DNA of 64,000 nt, taken from the NCBI GenBank assembly GCA_037179515.1, contig JAXCGZ010007620.1, positions 82,501 through 146,500 on the forward strand, given 5' to 3'. How positions within the stretch are numbered: the stretch's first letter is position 1; the number at the start of each line of letters is the position of its first letter. The notes beneath the pieces were generated by a model. The model was not told the origin of the DNA. It worked only from the letters and a program-made list of their open reading frames with translations, and did not search any database. This document shows, in pieces, positions 1-13,379 of this stretch. Source of the DNA: Halocaridina rubra (taxonomy: Eukaryota > Arthropoda > Malacostraca > Decapoda > Atyidae). Both the position numbers and the translations under genes were made by a program.

Positions 1-638
1 GATTAACTGAATTTATTTTTATACACACAATTATTGTTACTTTGTACGTGAAGAGACAGAACCCACAGAATATATTGCTTACCTGAAAAAAACAAATAAT
101 AAAATCTACTTTGACTAATATAGGTCAGCATCATCCCAATACCACTACAAGAAGATTACACAAACAACTTAGGGTACCTCATAATATTAGCTTAAGTTAT
201 GTACGGTTAGGTTGGGAATAGTTAATCTATGTTAAGTAAAGTGGGTCTAAGGGACAAAACCTGCCACTAAGGAAAAGTAACTATAAAGTTTGTTCCTATA
301 ATTTGTTTAGAGACTGAAATGTGGGATTTTGATTGATTTTCTACATTAAGTTTGAGATTCTGATAGACATATCAGTTAGATATGGGGGAATATATCACAA
401 GCCGCTGATCTCCAAAGTTAATGAATATCGAAAATCGATAATTTCACAAAGAAAGTAATAATAATACTACATTCCATTGTCCAAATCAATTAAGGGTTTC
501 AATTTCATAATAACCTAATTTACCCAAGTCCAGATATTAATCTATTGTGATGTTTCTCATTAGAGAATAGTATTTCCTCGTCTTCAGGCTTACAATATAT
601 CCATGTATTTTTACCATACACTTGTGTTCTCTTTCCAG
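1..638. other. AT-rich non-coding flank, probably intron of the 659 gene
   Basis: I see no coding region or known repeat here. The last bases, a pyrimidine stretch ending in AG at 637-638, look like a 3' splice site, so this is most likely the end of an intron whose first exon lies before the window. Confidence 0.45.
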
Positions 639-658
639 AAGTCCAGACAACTAGCGAG

Positions 659-1381
659 ATGAACAAGCTTGTGGCCATTACTCTCGTGGCAATGCTCCAG
701 TTCTATGTGGCATGCACACTGCCCTATGGAACAGGTGCTGGTAGTAGTGTTGGGGCAGCTAGCTTAGGAGGTGGAGGCAGTGCCGTAGGTGGAGGCTTCG
801 ACGGCGGATCCAATTTTGGTGGTGGGGTCATTGGAGCAGGATTTAGTGGCACCTCAGGTGCAGGTTTTGCAGGAGCTGCTTCTGGACCAGGGTACAGTGC
901 AGGAGTCGTCGATTCTGGATTTGGTGGCGCCTCTGGAGGCAGTGGTTTTGGAGTTGGAGGCTTTGGAAATGCTGGTGGAGCAGGAGGTTTTGAAGGAGGT
1001 GCTGGAGTTGGAGGACTTGGCAATGCTGGTGGAGCAGGAGGTTATTCAGGTGGTGCTGGAACTGGAGCTGGCTTAGGAAGTGTAGGTGGAGGAGGAGGTT
1101 ATTCAGGTGGTGCTGGAGCTGGAGCTGGGTTAGGAAGTGTAGGTGGAGCAGGTGGTTATTCAGGTGGCGTTGGAGCTGGCTTAGGAAGTGTAGGTGGAGC
1201 AGGAGGTTATTCAGGTGGTGCTGGAGCTGGCTTAGGAAGTGTTGGTGGAGCAGGAGGTTATTCTGGTGGTGCTGGAATTGGTTATGAGAGTCTCGAAGAC
1301 CAGAGTCCTGAGCATTACAATGATGATTCCAGGGAAATTGGTGCCGTTCTTTATCAATCGAAACCTCAAAAGATTTGGTAA
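659..1381 (+). CDS. glycine-rich secreted protein
   Basis: The 240-residue product starts with a clear signal peptide (residues 1 to about 19, Met-Asn-Lys then a hydrophobic core ending Tyr-Val-Ala-Cys). The rest is Gly/Ala/Ser-rich. From about residue 98 to 205 it carries tandem units of about 15-19 residues built around LGSVGGAGGYSGGAG, matching a 45-57 bp DNA repeat. A short acidic tail follows (SLEDQSPEHYNDD) and the protein ends Lys-Ile-Trp. The ATG lies 20 bases after a probable 3' splice site at 638, so the 5'UTR is split and the start is in exon 2. A poly(A) signal sits at 1712. Such proteins in arthropods are cuticle or silk-like matrix proteins or glycine-rich immune peptides; the sequence does not decide. 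Unlike the other peptide genes here, its ATG is not alone in exon 1 and it lacks a C-terminal Gly-basic end. Confidence 0.8.
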   Translation: MNKLVAITLVAMLQFYVACTLPYGTGAGSSVGAASLGGGGSAVGGGFDGGSNFGGGVIGAGFSGTSGAGFAGAASGPGYSAGVVDSGFGGASGGSGFGVGGFGNAGGAGGFEGGAGVGGLGNAGGAGGYSGGAGTGAGLGSVGGGGGYSGGAGAGAGLGSVGGAGGYSGGVGAGLGSVGGAGGYSGGAGAGLGSVGGAGGYSGGAGIGYESLEDQSPEHYNDDSREIGAVLYQSKPQKIW

Positions 1382-1711
1382 ATTTCGGTAAATGTCTCCA
1401 AAGCTGACTACCTGAAGCCAATTACAGATATGATGGGAATGGTATCTTGTTATTTAAAATCTCGTCAAAGGGAATTTTAAATAATTTTTGAGGGGAAAAT
1501 TTGGGAATACTAGATTTGTGAGAGATTTCTGGACTGATAATATTAAAAAATTAATACATTAAAATAAGCTACCTACTAAATTACTGGTTTTTCTGCCCCC
1601 TATTTTGCACATTCGGATAAGTAATACATAAGATTTCGACTTTTGTATATTATTCTTAAATTAATTTACACTGTACACAGTACTTGCAATACTGTATTAC
1701 GATGTTGTAAC

Positions 1712-1717
1712 AATAAA
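1712..1717 (+). terminator. poly(A) signal of the 659 gene
   Basis: AATAAA about 330 bases after the stop codon of the glycine-rich gene on the same strand, followed by a CT-rich stretch. Confidence 0.6.
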
Positions 1718-3218
1718 CGACACTCTCACTCTCTTACTTAGCAAAAATAATGCAAAATATCACAGTTAATATTCTGAGTGACTGGAAGCCCAGTCACACA
1801 TAGATACTCAAATAAATATGCATATCCTGATGCATTCTACATAAACTTCCAAAACTTGAAAGTAGACAGAGTTATGGAGGTTGGTCCCTGCAGATCCATA
1901 GAAGGAACAAAGTTATGCATATACAAAGCCTCCAGAATATGCAAAGGCACTAGATATAAAAAAATAATACAAAAAGAAAAAACACATTCTCTGGTACCTG
2001 AAAATTGTAAACTCTCTACATATGTTCTTTCCCCACAAAGAATTACCTTTAAAGGTAAGAAATAACAGCTAGAAGTTAAGAATGATCTAAGGTGCTACGT
2101 AAACCCAATGTAAATTTCCTAGTGTAAATGATTATATTATCAAATATGTAAATATAGTACAGTATGGAATAATATATGTACATCTATATACAGTGGGTGA
2201 ATTGCCCCTAATAAATGGATGGAAGAGTGAGAGCATTTATCCCTTCACCAGAGCTCCAATTAACTCAATATCTCCCATCTTCGCTCCTTGAGGATAAAAT
2301 GCCAGCAACGTCCTCCCCCCTCTCATCGATACATTTCATTAAGTAATTCAAAGCGTAAATTTGGAAAAGTTCCTCTGCCGCAGGGCCCCATAGTTGGTTT
2401 TTAAAGAAATAATACCCACTCATAAAGCTCGTAAGATTGAGATAATATTTACTTACAAATGAGTCTCACCATTCACTACCAAGAAGTAATAGAAATCAAG
2501 CTTACAATATAATGGAGAATGTGCGATGCGCTGAGAGTTGAACTCCAGAGACTCAACCAATCTGCGTTCCCCATGTGCTCTATAGGCGTGGCTTAATTTG
2601 CCTTTTTATCATGAATAAGGAGAAAGAATATTACACAAGCCATAAGAAGGAGCTGATTTTAAAGACATTCTCTGTACAGTTGGTCCCAAAAGATATGATC
2701 GGAAGATTTCCTACATTTCTATAGGATGATAAAATGCTCGGGCTTCAAATAGGACAAAAATGAACATCCAGTAGATTTCATGTAATAGACCCAGACAAGG
2801 ATATCAGCTGCTGTGTATTTCTGAACACTGCAACTGTTTACTGAAAGGAATATGATTTACTTAGATAATTATAATTCCTGGTGAAAAATCTAATAGAGAA
2901 TGATACACTGAGTGTCTCTAGTCACTGAAATAAAAGAAAAACAAAGAAAGAGAATGACTACATAAGAGGTAAATGCTATTTTCACCAAAATCACATTTCA
3001 ATGTATCAAACCAACAGCCTCTAGTCACGGAAAAAAAAGGAAAACAGGGAAAGTAAAATTAATGAGATCCCACAAGCATTAACGTGTACTCCTCAAGCTA
3101 GCTGAGTTACAAAGCAGAGGAAAAGCCAAGGCTCAGAACTTTCATCAATGAACTAGGCTCGAATCTGATGTTCCCAGCAAAATAGAAACTCCTTCTAGAA
3201 CTTGGACAAGGAAGGTTC
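1718..3218. other. non-coding stretch, nothing recognised
   Basis: No convincing gene or transposon is visible. A 95-codon open frame at 1778-2065 has no signal peptide, domain or splice context and is probably chance. Confidence 0.4.

Positions 3219-3312
<94 letters not shown>
3219..3312. repeat. (TA)n microsatellite
   Basis: Pure TA dinucleotide tract of about 94 bases. Confidence 0.98.
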
Positions 3313-3315
<3 letters not shown>

Positions 3316-3382
3316 ACTTCTACGGAGTAGTAATTCCTTTTGCTAAAATACTGATGCATTATCCTCGTTAGGTAAAAGTTAC

Positions 3383-3532
<150 letters not shown>

Positions 3533-3882
3533 GCTGGTTTAATTTAAATATTTACGGCTATCGTCACCACAGGAGTGAGAAACAGAAATCAACCTCAGAT
3601 TCTTTGAAAGGCTCAGGAAGCGAGCAGAAGAGATATATATCCCTGTTGGTAGGAGAGAAAGAACAACACCATGATCGTATTCCCTGCGTATCGTAAGACC
3701 ACTTTCACACCAAAGTGGCACGTCGAACTTGGGATGCCACGTGGCACTCTAGTTTAAAACGAACATCAGAAAATATATGAAACCTTACCACACAGAAGTG
3801 GTGTGACACGTCCTATGTGCGACTTGCGAGGCAAGTCGCACGTGACAAACTGAGGACTACATATTTAAAAGAAATAAAAAAG

Positions 3883-3910
<28 letters not shown>
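3883..3910. repeat. (CA)n microsatellite at the 5' end of a LINE-A fragment
   Basis: Short CA tract that ends exactly where LINE-A homology begins at 3911. Confidence 0.95.
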
Positions 3911-3913
<3 letters not shown>

Positions 3914-4200
3914 GTTATGATAGAGTGGATAGGGATCGATATTTTGATATGGCTGGCTCTAGAACTAGAGGTCATAGTTTGAAGCTTCGTAAGGATGTAA
4001 GGAAATACTTTTTCAGTGTAAGAGTAGTTGATAATTGGAATTGGCTAAGCGAGGAGGTAGTTAATGCTATCTCAATCCATAGTTTTAAGGACAGGTATGA
4101 TAAGTATGACTAAGTATAAAATGGAACCGATGAGGAGACGGGAAGATACGAGCTTTGGGCTCTTTCCCGTAAACACAATTAGGTAATCACAATTAGGTAA
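3911..4200 (+). mobile_element. LINE-A (CR1-like) 3' fragment
   Basis: A 5'-truncated copy holding the last ~67 codons of ORF2 (HGYDRVDRDRYFDMAGSRTR onward, stop at 4111-4113), the short 3'UTR and two AATTAGGTAATCAC tail repeats. Compared with the full copy at 36.4 kb it has an 18-base deletion after KLRK. The 5' break abuts (CA)n and the 3' tail runs into (CATA)n. Confidence 0.9.
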
Positions 4201-4202
4201 TC

Positions 4203-4227
4203 ACATACATACATACATACATACATG

Positions 4228-4259
<32 letters not shown>

Positions 4260-4270
4260 CATACATATAT
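4203..4270. repeat. (CATA)n microsatellite
   Basis: Tetranucleotide tract lying between the tail of one LINE-A fragment and the truncated 5' end of the next. Confidence 0.95.
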
Positions 4271-5213
4271 GTATATGTAAATGACCTACCAGAGTCTGTA
4301 AATTCATTCATGAATATGTTTGCAGATGATGCAAAGATTGTGAAGAAAGTAAAAAACGAGAACAATGGTAGAGAACTTCAGGAAGATCTAAATAATCTGC
4401 ATTAGTGGTCAAAAAAGTGGCTAATGAAATTCAATACTTCAAAATGTAAGGTAATGAGAATGGGTACAAGTGCAAGAAGGCCCAAGCTTGACTACTCTGT
4501 GGCTGGAGTACAACTTCAAGAGACAGAAAATGAGAGAGATCTAGGAGTAAACATACTGGCAGATTTGTCTCCAGAAATACATATAAATGGCATAGTAAGG
4601 GCAGCATATGCATTCTTATCAAATGTAAGGGTAGCCTTCAGGCACATGGACAAGGATATGTTCAGAAATATTTATGTAACCTATGTGAGGCCAAAACTCG
4701 AATATACAGCCCCCTTTTGGAATCCACACTTGACAAAGCACATAGCTAAGCTTGAAAAAGTTCAAAGACATGCCACGAAACAGGTGCCAGAAATGCGCAA
4801 TCTCAGTTATGATGAGAGGCTGAGGGAATTAGACTTACCATCACTCGAAGATAGAATATTGAGGGGGGATATGGTGACAGTCTTTAAATTCCTTCATGGT
4901 TATGATAGAGTGGATAGGGATCGATATTTTGATATGGCTGGCTCTAGAACTAGAGATCATAGTTTGAAGCTTCGTAAGAAAACTTCTTTGCAGGATGTAA
5001 GGAAATACTTTTTCAGTGTAAGAGTAGTTGATAATTGGAATTGGCTAAGCGAGGAGGTAGTTAATGGTATCTCAATCCATAGTTTTAAGGACAGGTATGA
5101 TAAGTATCACTAAGTCTAAAATGGAACCGATGAGGAGATGGGAAGACACGAGCTTTGGGCTCTTTCCCGTAAACACAATTAGGTAAACACAATTAGGTAA
5201 CCAATTAGGTAAC
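4271..5213 (+). pseudogene. LINE-A (CR1-like) 5'-truncated copy, ORF2 C-terminal part
   Basis: Homology to LINE-A ORF2 begins inside the RT domain, just upstream of VNDLPESVNSFMNMFADDAK, and continues to the natural stop at 5111-5113 and the AATTAGGTAA tail repeats. An in-frame TAG at about 4403 (LHEWS becomes LH-stop-WS) breaks the frame, so the longest open part is 4424-5113. It points the same way as the 3.9 kb fragment and is separated from it only by (CATA)n. Confidence 0.9.
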
Positions 5214-5571
5214 CACACACCAAGGAGAGTGGAAATTTCTACATTTAGATACTTTAAATAGACTTAATCATTACTGCCTAAATAAAATGCTAAAACAATA
5301 CTCAATAAATGAAAACATAAATTAAAAATCTATGAAACGTATTAAATAAAAATAAACTAGAAGAAACAACTAATAGCTTAAGGGATGTAGCACCTGCATA
5401 CCACCCTGTAAACCCCACATTCAACTCCCACTGGTAGTTCGTAAAGTATTTATCCTCCAGACTCACTTTCTAACAATATGGAGAGAGTAGTGACGTCTCT
5501 CGTAAGGCGGATGCTATCAGCTTAGCAAGTATATTGAGTGCAACACTGATTATTCTAAGCCTCTAGTGGAA
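5214..5571. other. non-coding stretch, nothing recognised
   Basis: AT-rich sequence between a LINE-A tail and a TG-rich minisatellite. No gene or repeat family recognised. Confidence 0.4.
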
Positions 5572-5770
5572 TAGTGTGTGTGTACGTGTGTGTTTGTGTG
5601 CGTGCGAGTGTGAGTGCGTGAGAGTGCGCGTAGGCATGCATGTGCGTGTGTGTGAGTGCGTGCAGCATGCATGTGTGTGAGTGAGTGCGTGCAGCATGCA
5701 TGTGTGTGAGTGAGTGCGTGCATGCATGCGTATGTATGTGTGCATGCGAGAGAGCGTGCGTGCAATCATG
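5572..5770. repeat. TG-rich minisatellite
   Basis: Degenerate GT repeat containing about three units of roughly 30 bases with GTGTGAGTGAGTGCGTGC and CATGCATG cores. The His/Thr/Arg-rich open frames on the minus strand are by-products of the repeat. Confidence 0.85.
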
Positions 5771-7583
<1,813 letters not shown>

Positions 7584-7620
7584 CACATTTACAATATTCA
7601 CGTGTTTCTCGTGAAACAGA

Positions 7621-7622
<2 letters not shown>

Positions 7623-7703
<81 letters not shown>
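7623..7703. repeat. (TA)n microsatellite
   Basis: Pure TA tract of about 80 bases. Confidence 0.98.
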
Positions 7704-7705
<2 letters not shown>

Positions 7706-8135
7706 TTTTGAACTTGATGTCACCTTGTGTGCAAAAGCTGGATAAAAAAAGGAAAGGAATACCGAAGAAATAATGCTTGTATCCAAACCCATATTTTTTG
7801 CTATTTTTATGAATTATTTATCTATTTTCTGGGAGAAAAACATGTACTTTGGCATCATTGCGTGCAAGAGAGTGCCTGCAAGATGTTTTTTTTTTACGTT
7901 TCAAACTCGAATGTCGTATCCTTATGCGTGACAAAGGTACGTCATTAAATAGTAAACAAATTTTAAAAGAGCCTCCTTTGGACCCAAACTTTGTTCGCTC
8001 TGTATGAAAAATTATTTCTCTATACTTATTGTTATGTGTGTGTGTGATTACCTAATTGTGATTACCTAATTGTGTTTACGGGAAAGAGCCCAAAGCTCGT
8101 ATCTTCCCGTCTCCTGATCGGTTCCATTTTTAGAC

Positions 8136-10957
8136 TTAGTGATACTTATCATACCTGTCCTTAAAACTATGGATTGAGGTAGCATTAACTACCTCCTCGC
8201 TTAGCGAATTCCAATTATCAACTACTCTTACACTGAAAAAGTATTTCCTTACATCCTGCAAACAAGTTTTCTTCCGAAGCTTCAAACTATGACCTCTAGT
8301 TCTAGAGCCAGCCATATCGAAATATCGATCCCTATCCACTCTATCATAACCATGAAGGAATTTAAAGACTGTCACCATATCCCCCCTTACTCTTCTAGCT
8401 TCGAGTGATGGCAAGTCTAATTCCCTCAGCCTCTCATCATAACCGAGATTGCGTATTTCTGGCACCAGTTTCGTGGCATGTCTTTGAACTTTTTCAAGCT
8501 TAGCTATGTGCTTTTTCAAGTGCGGATTCCAAAAGGGGGCTGCATATTCGAGTTTTGGCCTCACATAGGTTACATAAATATTTCTGAACATTTCCTTGTC
8601 CATGTGTCTGAAGGCTACCCTTACATTTGATAAGAATGCATATGCTGCCCTTACTACGCCATTTATATGTATTTCTGGAGACAAATCTGCCAATATGTTT
8701 ACTCCTAGATCTCTCTCATTTTCTGTCTCCTGAAGTTGTACTCCAGCCACCGAGTAGTCAAGCTTGGGCCTTCTTGCACTTGTACCCATTCTCATTACCT
8801 TACATTTTGAGGTATTGAATTTCATTAGCCACTTTTCTGACCACTCATGCAGACTATTTAGATCCTCCTGAAGTTCTCTACCATTGTTCTCGTTTCCTAC
8901 ATTCTTCACAATCTTTGCATCATCTGCAAACATATTCATGAATGAATTTACAGACTCTGGTAGGTCATTTACATATACAAGGAACAAAAGTGGCCCTAAA
9001 ACTGAACCCTGTGGAACTCCACTACTAACTCTTCTCCATTCAGACACTGAGTGTCTTACTCTAACCCTCTGTTCCCTTCCTTCTAAGTAAGTTTTCATCC
9101 ATTCCAAGACATTTCCACCTATTCTAGCCATTGATTGCAGCTTCCTAATAAGTCTCCCATGTGGAACAGTGTCAAACGCTTTCTGGAAGTCTAGGAATAT
9201 GCAATCTGCCCAGCCCTCTCTTTCCTGTAAGATTCGGCTTACCTCATCATAAAATTCTAATAAGTTTGTTACTGTTGATCTTCCTTCTCTGAAGCCATGT
9301 TGCCTCACTGACAAAAAGTTGAAGGATTCCAAGTGAAGAGAGATATGTTTCCTTAGTAGTTTCTCCATAAGTTTGCAAACTATGCTGGTCAAGGAAACTG
9401 GTCTATAGTTCAGAGCCGTATCCCTCCTTCCCTTTTTGAAGATAGGTATCACATTTGCTTGTTTCCAGCATCTTGGAATCTCCCCCGACTCCAATGACTC
9501 CTTAAATATGATACTTAGTGCCACTGATATTGTGTTTGCGCATTTTTTAAGCACATGAGGGGATATGTCATCAGGACCTGTAGCTTTATGAACATCTAAA
9601 TCCATCAGCGCTTTGCATACCTCTGTGGCTGTAAGGTTGATGTTCTCTAATACCGGCCCTTGAGCTTCTATCACTGCAATCTGAGGGGGTGGGGTATTTT
9701 CTACTGTAAATACTGACTGAAACTCCTTGTTCAATTCTTTGCAGATCTCTTCGTCCGTCTCAGTGATGCTTCCATCCGCTCTCTTTAGCCTTAAAACCTG
9801 TTCTTTTACCTTCAGTTTTCCTCTGATAAAGCTGTGGAAAAGCTTGGGATTTTCTTTAGCCTTCCTGGTGATGTCCCTCTCATAGTCTCTTTCTGCCTCT
9901 CTTCTTTTACTTAGGAAGTCATTTTTTGCTCTTTTGTAGGTTTGCCAGGCATTTGTTTTTTCTCCTCCTAGGCCTTTTCCAGGATTTGTCTCTCCACTCC
10001 TTAGCTCTTTTAGACTCATTATTGAACCATTTCTCTCTGGCATGAATTACGCCTACTTTGGTGACAGGTATGCAGCAATCTACTATCTTCCCATATTTCT
10101 CACAAAAGATGTCATACATTTCTTGTACATAATTGTTGTAAAATAAGGTTCTCCAGTCAATAACTGCAAAAAGCTCGTTCATTTTGATGTAATCTCCTTT
10201 CGGATAGTTCCTCCTCATGTCCTCAGTGCCTCTACTCTAAGGCAGAATATCTTCAATGATATACTCCATTCAACAACACACAGTGGTCACTCTTTCCAAT
10301 TGGTGGTTCATACTCATTTTTTTCAATATCCAACACATTATCTGTGAATACTAGATCAAGTAGTGATAGCTCATCCCCACCCCTGGCCCTCGTTGGTTCC
10401 ATTACATGTTGGTGTAGGAAATTCCCTTGTACGCAATCTAGGAATCTTGCCCCGAATGAGTCCTCACCACTGTGTGGGTCAAGATTTATCTAATCTATCT
10501 CTTTATAATTAAAATTTCCCATAATCAAAATCCTACAGTTTCTCTCCCATGCCATGTTAACAACTGAGTTTATGACTTCAATAGTACCTATATGACTTTC
10601 CTCATAAACTTCTATCCTATTCTGGTTCCTTGATGGGTTATGTAAAACAGTTATTATAATGCTCTCTGACCCAGTATTTTTGCGAGCAACAAGAAATTCC
10701 TTGAACTCACTTTCTATAGCCAAGTTTATTTCTTCAACTTGAATCCTTTAACTTATGAGCAGTGCTATCCCTCCACCAGTCCTCTCAAATCTTTCAACCC
10801 TTAATATTCTGAAGCCCTTAGGAAAAACTGTGACACTGTTTATGTCCTCACTCAACTTAGTCTCTGTAATTGCTACTATATCTGCCTTACTGTTGTGAAT
10901 TCTATCTTTAAATTCTACTGCCTTACCAGCTAATCCATCAGTATTTGTGTATAACAA
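8136..10957 (-). pseudogene. LINE-A ORF2 (endonuclease-reverse transcriptase), frameshifted
   Basis: The RT and C-terminal part is open from 10,043 to 8136 and carries RPVSLTSIVCKLMEKLL, FLDFQKAFDTVPHGRL, SGVPQGSVLGPLLF and FADDAK, the usual RT motifs with both catalytic aspartate regions. The N-terminal endonuclease is split into pieces at 10,957-10,748, 10,723-10,490 and 10,218-9919. A frame change near 9955 separates the linker (RDKSWKRPRRRKN) from the RT part. Product in family terms: nicks target DNA and reverse-transcribes the element's RNA in the nucleus. This copy cannot encode it in one piece. Confidence 0.92.
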
Positions 10958-11000
10958 TCTTAATGAGGCCCCATCCCCTGATCTTCTGTCATTATTATCT

Positions 11001-11921
11001 TTATCTCCCCTTTGTCTGAAAGAACTCTGAAATGAAAATTTTTCTTCTCTTTAACCTTCTTGCCTCTTCCAAGAAGTTTTTGATCTTTCCCATCTCTTCC
11101 TGTGTTCTGTATCGTCTAATGAACACTTCTTTGAATTCTTGAAGGTCTTTTAGACTTTTTTTTCTCAACAATATATCCCTACAAGTTTCCCCTCTCTCAA
11201 AGGTTACTTTTGTTGGTCTCGGCTTTCCTTCCCTCGAATATTTGCCTAGTTGGTGAATGTTTACAATATCGTCAGGGCCACAAACTATTCCAAGCTTTCT
11301 TATCAGGTCTACAACCCTAGCTTTATTTTCTTCAGGACTCCACTGCCATGTTAGCTCCTGGGATTCGCTTATGCCTGAGATTACCACTGTCTTCTCTTTA
11401 TCAAGTGCCTGTTTAATCAGTGGATTTGCCCTTTCCATCACAATGTCTTTCATTTTTTCGATTACTGTCTCTTTATAGTCAACTGTTTGTATGTTTTCCA
11501 GTGCCACCACCTTTACAGCCTCTTTTACTGCCACATTCCCCTTTAGTGATCAGCAAAGGAAGTTTTCGTGGCATCATGTTCCATATTCAGCTCCTGGAAC
11601 TTTTCTAAACTGTTCAATGTTTTCCTTAATCTGGACATTTCAAGCGGCAATCTCGTCTCTTTAAGAAGACAGCAGTGAACTAACATCTAATTCATTTAGG
11701 TTGTCATTCAGCTGTTTGTTTTTATCTTCTTGTTTGGAAATTCTGGTTTCTAGTTCACTCTTTTCCCCTTCCAGCTTCTTTATTCGTTTTTCTTGTTCCT
11801 TTATCTCCTGCCCTTGTGCTTTATTTGCTTCCTCCAAAAATCTTACTTCCTCTCTGAGTGTATCATTCTCTTTCATTTCTCTATCCATATTCCGAATTTT
11901 ATCATCAAGGCTTATAACCAT
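11001..11921 (-). pseudogene. LINE-A ORF1 (coiled-coil RNA-binding type), broken
   Basis: Two open pieces remain. 11,921-11,661 is a Lys/Glu-rich coiled coil (LEGEKSELETRISKQEDKNK). 11,534-11,001 is the downstream domain with TVVISGISESQE and DILLRKKSLKDLQEFKEVFI. They correspond to the ORF1 segments at 36,950-37,849. ORF1 proteins of CR1-group elements bind element RNA; here the frame is interrupted between about 11,540 and 11,660. Confidence 0.85.
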
Positions 11922-12375
11922 TGCCTCTAAATCCTTGATTTTGTTTTAGTCTCCTAATAGCTACCCCTTCTCCCGACCCATGGGTGGGAGAGGTTTGGGA
12001 CAGAGATGGCCTCATTTTTATGTTTTCCCTTTCACAGAATATAGAAAGAAGAAGACAAAAAGAGAAAAAAAGAGGGAAAAACTTTTATTTAAGCTTCACA
12101 CAGAATTTTTATATCTTCATATAAGTGCTATTTAGTGACTCAATTTATCTCTTTTCTGGTAACACACATCTTAACTTAAAAATTTGACTATGGTAATTTG
12201 AGGATAAAAAGAAAGAGAAAAAATGCAACGAAAACAAAAGTCAACTTGAAGGAAAATTCGAATTTGCGTCTGAGGAGACACCCACCTGTTTCTGCTATAT
12301 ATTCTTCTTAACTGATACACTCACTTGCTAACCAAGGTATGTTATCACAGGATCAGACTTTACATTTAACTCGAT

Positions 12376-12933
12376 ATATATACAAAATAAAAAAAAATAG
12401 TAAAAGAGAAAGCTAAAAGAAAAGAAAAAAAAATGAAGAAAATAAGACAGCTGTGGTACTTGGCAACTTAACTCAGTACTGTTGACAGGTGTATTTTTGG
12501 TATTTATTTAATTATTCAATTATTTCGTGTATCAAACTAACTATCAAATTAATATAAATGGGAAGGATACTGATTTTAACAATATATGGAACCACAGGAT
12601 CAGGTAAACGGCTTAAGAGCTCTCCCCAATTTACACATAACATTAGGTAATGTGATGTGATGGCTTTACCTCTGGCAACTCTTCTAAATTTCCTTCAAAG
12701 CAGAATAGGACAGCTTCTTCTCCTTCCCCTCACAAAAATGTTCTCAATTTTTTCCTTTAATATTTTGGACAGTCTCGTCATACAACAAATATAAGTTTTT
12801 TACTCACAATACTCTGCAGGTTTTCTTATTTATTGAAATTATGTATAAGTTTTGCACTAAAGTCTTAGTCACTCAAAAACACAAGGAAAAGTTTAAGAGA
12901 TACTGAATACTTGTGTACTATTTCCACGCGAGG
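12376..12933. other. AT-rich non-coding stretch
   Basis: Upstream flank of the decayed LINE-A copy; no gene or repeat recognised. Confidence 0.4.
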
Positions 12934-12961
<28 letters not shown>

Positions 12962-12972
<11 letters not shown>

Positions 12973-13379
12973 ATTACTTAATTGTGATTACCTAATTGTG
13001 TTTACGGGAAAGAGCCCAAAGCTCGTATCTTCCCGTCTCCTGATCGGTTCCATTTTATACTTAGTGATACTTATCATACCTGTCCTTAAAACTATGGATT
13101 GAGATAGCATTAACTACCTCTTCGCTTAGCGAATTCCAATTATCAACTACTCTTACACTGAAAAAGTATTTCCTTACATCCTGCGAAGAAGTTTTCTTAC
13201 AAAGCTTCAAACTATGACCTCTAGTTCTAGAGCCAGCCATATCAAAATATCGATCCCTATCCACTCTATCATAACCATGAAGGAATTTAAAGACTGTCAC
13301 CATATCCCCCCTTACTCTTCTAGCTTCGAGTGATGGTAAGTCTAATTCCCTCAGCCTCTCATCGTAACTGAGATTGCGT
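12962..13379 (-). mobile_element. LINE-A 5'-truncated copy, first of a head-to-tail trio
   Basis: Contains the last ~100 codons of ORF2 (open piece 13,303-13,061), the 3'UTR and tail repeats. Its 5' truncation at AGATTGCGT is joined directly to the (TG)n/tail of the next copy at 13,380, and its own 3' tail runs into (TG)n at 12,934-12,970. Confidence 0.92.

Larger units (their letters stand above)
8040..12375 (-). mobile_element. LINE-A (CR1-like) full-length decayed copy
   Basis: Reading on the minus strand this has the same order as the complete copy at 36.4 kb: 5' region shared from about 12,375 (GTTAAATGTAAAGTCTGATC), coiled-coil ORF1, endonuclease-RT ORF2, short 3'UTR and two AATTAGGTAATCAC tail repeats. 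Length is about 4.3 kb, equal to the complete copy, so it was not 5'-truncated on arrival. Both ORFs are broken. The 3' tail runs into a short (CA)n tract. Confidence 0.92.

Noticed and set aside
724..1421. Pro-rich and Leu/His-rich open frames overlapping the 659 glycine-rich gene
   Set aside because: They are by-products of the GC-biased glycine repeat; the plus-strand frame has the signal peptide and repeat periodicity.
1778..2065. 95-codon open frame
   Set aside because: No domain, signal peptide or splice context and ordinary AT-rich composition; likely chance.
5572..5770. CRISPR-like array
   Set aside because: Units are contiguous simple sequence without unique spacers; this is a eukaryotic minisatellite.
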